The notes below the pieces were generated by a model. That model was not told the DNA's origin, did not search any database, and saw nothing but the letters and a program-made list of their open reading frames with translations. Both the position numbers and the translations under genes were made by a program. A DNA stretch of 22,116 nt from Psilocybe azurescens (Eukaryota; Basidiomycota; Agaricomycetes; Agaricales; Agrocybaceae): positions 1-22,116 of the forward strand of contig JAJIRX010000075.1 of assembly GCA_023853785.1 (NCBI GenBank). Direction: 5' to 3'. Shown piece after piece: positions 19,001 to 22,116 of the stretch; positions within the stretch are counted from its first letter, which is position 1; every line of letters begins with the position of its first letter.

Positions 19001-22000
19001 TTATCCGTCGGATTTTTGCGGGGCATATAATCGGTCATTTCCAGATTCTTCGTCAGGCCATAATCATCGAGCGAGGGAAGGATTAGACGGGACATGTTCT
19101 TTCGTATCACCTGGACGTCCTGGTAGTTTCTCTTGAGCATCGAGTAGAAAAACATATTCTGCGAGACACGGATCATGGTGATCGACATCAAGGTCGGAGG
19201 GACTGGCTCGAAGGGATCACTAGTTGGCTTCAGATGTCGAGGGAACATCGAACCTTTCGGAGCTGCCGACGTAAACCACAGGGAACCTGAAGGAATAACG
19301 AAGTGTTCCAATTTGGATCTCCGAATTTCCTTGATAGACATGCCGCTAACCTGTGTCGCAAGACTTGCCATGACGGGTACGACGAGAGCGAAATCGTGGA
19401 GGGAGTCCATAGTCTCACTATTTCTGGCTAGAAGCTTCAATAGCCCAGCCAAGTTGTTGAATATGTTGTGTGTAAATGGCGGTGGAAGGGTTCGCCGGAC
19501 GTGCAACAACATTGCCAACGTAGATATAGCAAGCTGAATGTCCTTGTTCTCGCCAGCAAGGTAATCAAAAATAGGTCTTGAGAGAAGAGCTGGATCGTTT
19601 CTCATCAGATCCATTAGTGTTGTCCTCGTCGCAGCTGCGACGGCAAAGTTTTATCGAATAGTAGATTAGCGAGACGCGGAAATATGAGGGCCAACTGTGG
19701 GACGAAAACCGCTCTTCGTTTGACACCGCTCAACGGGCCGCCAGTGCTAGAGTTTCGACGAAGCAGGGTAGCAGCATCTTCAACTAGCTGCAAACTTTGC
19801 GCCTGGTCGCGTTGTGTACCCAGCTTTCTCGGAGAGGGCTGCGGGCTCGAAAGAGGGGAGGTGTGGACCCCGAAAGTCAATTCATTCGTGCCAACTTCCA
19901 TTCGATCTAATTGGTTTGCCGGCAAAATGGACATCGGGGTTTTGATCCACTCTTGCCTAGGATCGATGACTCCAGCATCCTCTTCTGGGAAGCCAAGCTC
20001 TGCCAGACGTTGTCTCAGTTCTAAAGGCACGTCATCGGTTTCTTTGCTCTCGTCCAAATCCTCCGTGTACACATAAAGACTTGTTCCCATATCTGCAGCA
20101 ATGAATGGAAGTGGAGGGCGCGCAAGTTTGAAAGGACGATGAGTCCTATCGGTGACGAAGTTTTGGGTAATTATTTGGAACCTCCAGTTGATCAAGATGC
20201 CGATCTTTCGCACAGCTTCTAGGCGAGTAGTATCGTCCGAACTTGATAGGGCATAACTGTGAGTTATCATAAGCAACAACGTTGAAAAGTGCCTCCCACG
20301 TTTGCAAATCAACTTCAATATTGGCTTTCAAATCCAAAGGTGTTTTCTCTGCACATTGCATTAACAAAAGCATGCCTGAATATATCTCATATCAGAACTA
20401 CCACCTTATACAAGGAATAAAATAAGAACTCACCGACGCTGTAGAAGAAGCATCAACATTGTCCAACAAACAATGTTGCCAAAGCAGAGGTCCCAAAGTG
20501 TGATAATCTTCCTCTACTATAAGCGTTGACAGTGCGACAAAAAGCTTCATAGCCTTAGGTGCATAGCCTTTGGAGAGCGATTTGAGTAGTTTTCATGTTC
20601 GACAAAAGTGGCAGCAAGGTCGAGTGGTTTTCCAGAACCTGAACTGCTCGCAACCTTGGATGCAGTGGCAGCCAACATAGAGGTGGGACGCTGCGGCAGG
20701 ACGTACATTAACAATGAAAGGTGGGCGTGATTGTGGCAATAAAACTTACATCTCGATCCTGTTTTGAGGCCGCCTGAGCAGCTGCATACAATCCTTGGAT
20801 GCGTTCAACGGAGCTCGTAACCTCCTCTTCCAAGTCTCCAATGTACTCATCTGCGATAAAGTCTTCAAACCACCGGAGCATTCTTGACAACCATGGAGCA
20901 CTAGAAACAATAATAGGCCTCGATGAGCATCAGGAGAATGTCATAACTTACGGCTTCAATGACCGAGTTAATAGCCTAAACTCGCGGAATAAAATGCACA
21001 TCAACATGCGTATAGATGATGGAAGCAATGCCGTCCTTTCCTATAATTAACAATGGATATTTGAGCGAGAAAGTTGTATGCAGAATGCAGCATATTAGTA
21101 ATTACCCTGGCTTCAATCATCAACCACATCCTCGTCTCGAGCGTGGTCACGAATCGTACCACCTCACCTATTTTACCATCACCCTGAACAACAAATCAAT
21201 AAGAATGCATGCAAGCGTCCACAACGAACACCCACATTGACAGCAACGTCCTTCTCATGCCTAACCACTTGCATCCTTCCTATCAACTCGACCAACAACA
21301 CCAGCTGACCCAATCGCGCAACTCCTCGTGGCCCAGGAGTATCGCCGTTGCCGTTCTGATCGGAAGCATCTCCAAGCAAAGCCATGCACAACATGTCCAC
21401 ATCCCGTACCCAGTAATCTGCGACATACTTCGAATGCACCTGCAGAGTGCAAAGATGGTTGACCACAACAACTTCTTTGTCTGAGGCTGCGCATGCAAAC
21501 AGCGGTCTGAAGAAGACAGGCGGGAGAGATTTCGAGAGTGATGAAAGAAATCCTGATAGCTCTGGGAAAGGATGGGGCGGTGGGTCTTGGACTAATTGCT
21601 ATATCAAAGGTGTAATCAAAATGTGAATCGCAAAATGAGGTTTCAAAGCAAACCTACGTCGTTTAGCATAGGAACAATAGAGAGAAAAATAGGTTTCTTG
21701 AGATCCACAGGGATTGACCTCAACAACGCGGAGAGTATCGATACTGACACATGCCAATCTCCTACTATCTACATCCACCATCAGCCATTGTTTCAGTCAA
21801 TGGGTATAGAATAAGTAACTCACAATCTGCTGCAACGTCTTTACTAAAACATTCTTCCAAGGCGACCCGTTTCCTGTCCTGTACCACTGACATATCAAAC
21901 TCATAGCCCATTTTACGAGCTTTCTCGTCCCATCTGATGAAGATTCAACCTTGGGCACGCCTCCAAAAACGTCTGACTTCGGGCTGCTCATAGTATTGAC

Positions 22001-22116
22001 ATCATCATCGTCCAGACATAAAACCTCCAGTACCACTCTAGCCACCTGGGTTCTTGTTTCGAGCACAATTTTGGAGTCCAATTCTGTTCCATCGTCCAAT
22101 GCTTCACTCTCGAGCA
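16036..22116 (-). CDS. Very large helical-repeat-like protein, possible fungal UNC80 homologue, 5'-truncated
   Basis: Exons on the complement: 21824-22116 (partial), 21654-21768, 21236-21591, 21106-21183, 20952-21040, 20750-20900, 20434-20690, 18798-20375, 16036-18746. The stop is TAA at 16036-16038. More than 1600 residues are visible, mostly amphipathic helices like a HEAT/armadillo protein (LILVEL-type runs, WEALxxLLLMITHSYALS, INWRFQIITQNFVTD, WWILSFMPALVKVYTEKP), with serine/proline-rich C-terminal linkers (SSPRLMPSPSNLMPSPS). I think it matches proteins labelled UNC80 C-terminal domain in basidiomycetes, which would relate it to regulation of Cch1/NALCN-type cation channels; this is recollection, not a search. 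Frame breaks at 16708-16710, 18378-18381, 18745-18747, 19649-19652, 20285-20288 and 20590-20593 all fall in homopolymers and all restore good coding sense if one base is added or dropped. The exon 20434-20690 to 18798-20375 junction is one base out of phase. Confidence 0.8.

Overview
The window looks like nuclear DNA of a basidiomycete fungus, most likely an Agaricomycete. The grounds are genes split by many short introns (about 49-97 nt), a fungal C/D-type Sec24, a Pho80/Pcl-like cyclin, a basidiomycete-style kinase-like protein and a Tad-clade LINE with an RNase H domain. No bacterial-type operons, tRNA, rRNA or CRISPR arrays were seen.

Layout. (1) 2-2956 (+): the 3' part of a Sec24-family COPII coat gene (Sfb3/Lst1 type), 13 exons, running in from the left edge. 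(2) 3212-3985 (-): a cyclin-domain protein, convergent with it. (3) 4314-5046 (-): a decayed partial copy of the next gene. (4) 5596-7116 (-): a six-exon, 410-residue membrane-anchored protein kinase-like gene whose exons join in one intact frame. (5) 7386-8099 (+): an unrecognised, probably membrane-associated protein, divergent from the kinase gene. (6) 8256-14769 (-): a full-length Tad-like LINE with poly(A) tail, two overlapping ORFs and a 13-bp target-site duplication. (7) 14812-15322 (+): a TATA box and a doubtful small gene. (8) 16036-22116 (-): the 3' part of a very large multi-exon protein, possibly the fungal UNC80 homologue, running off the right edge.

One pattern runs through the window. 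In the Sec24-like gene, the large right-hand gene and the unknown gene, the reading frame breaks at single-base length changes in short homopolymers, while splice sites, intron phases and coding sense are otherwise kept. This looks more like base-calling or assembly error than gene decay. The kinase gene and the cyclin ORF show no such break. The retrotransposon ORFs are also broken repeatedly, and there real mutation cannot be separated from sequence error.

The genes are ordinary eukaryotic single-gene units (vesicle coat, cyclin, kinase, large scaffold) with no evident shared pathway. I did not find a convincing new multi-gene system. The most informative observations are the tandem kinase pair with one intact and one dead copy, the LINE with complete boundaries, and the homopolymer frameshift signature.
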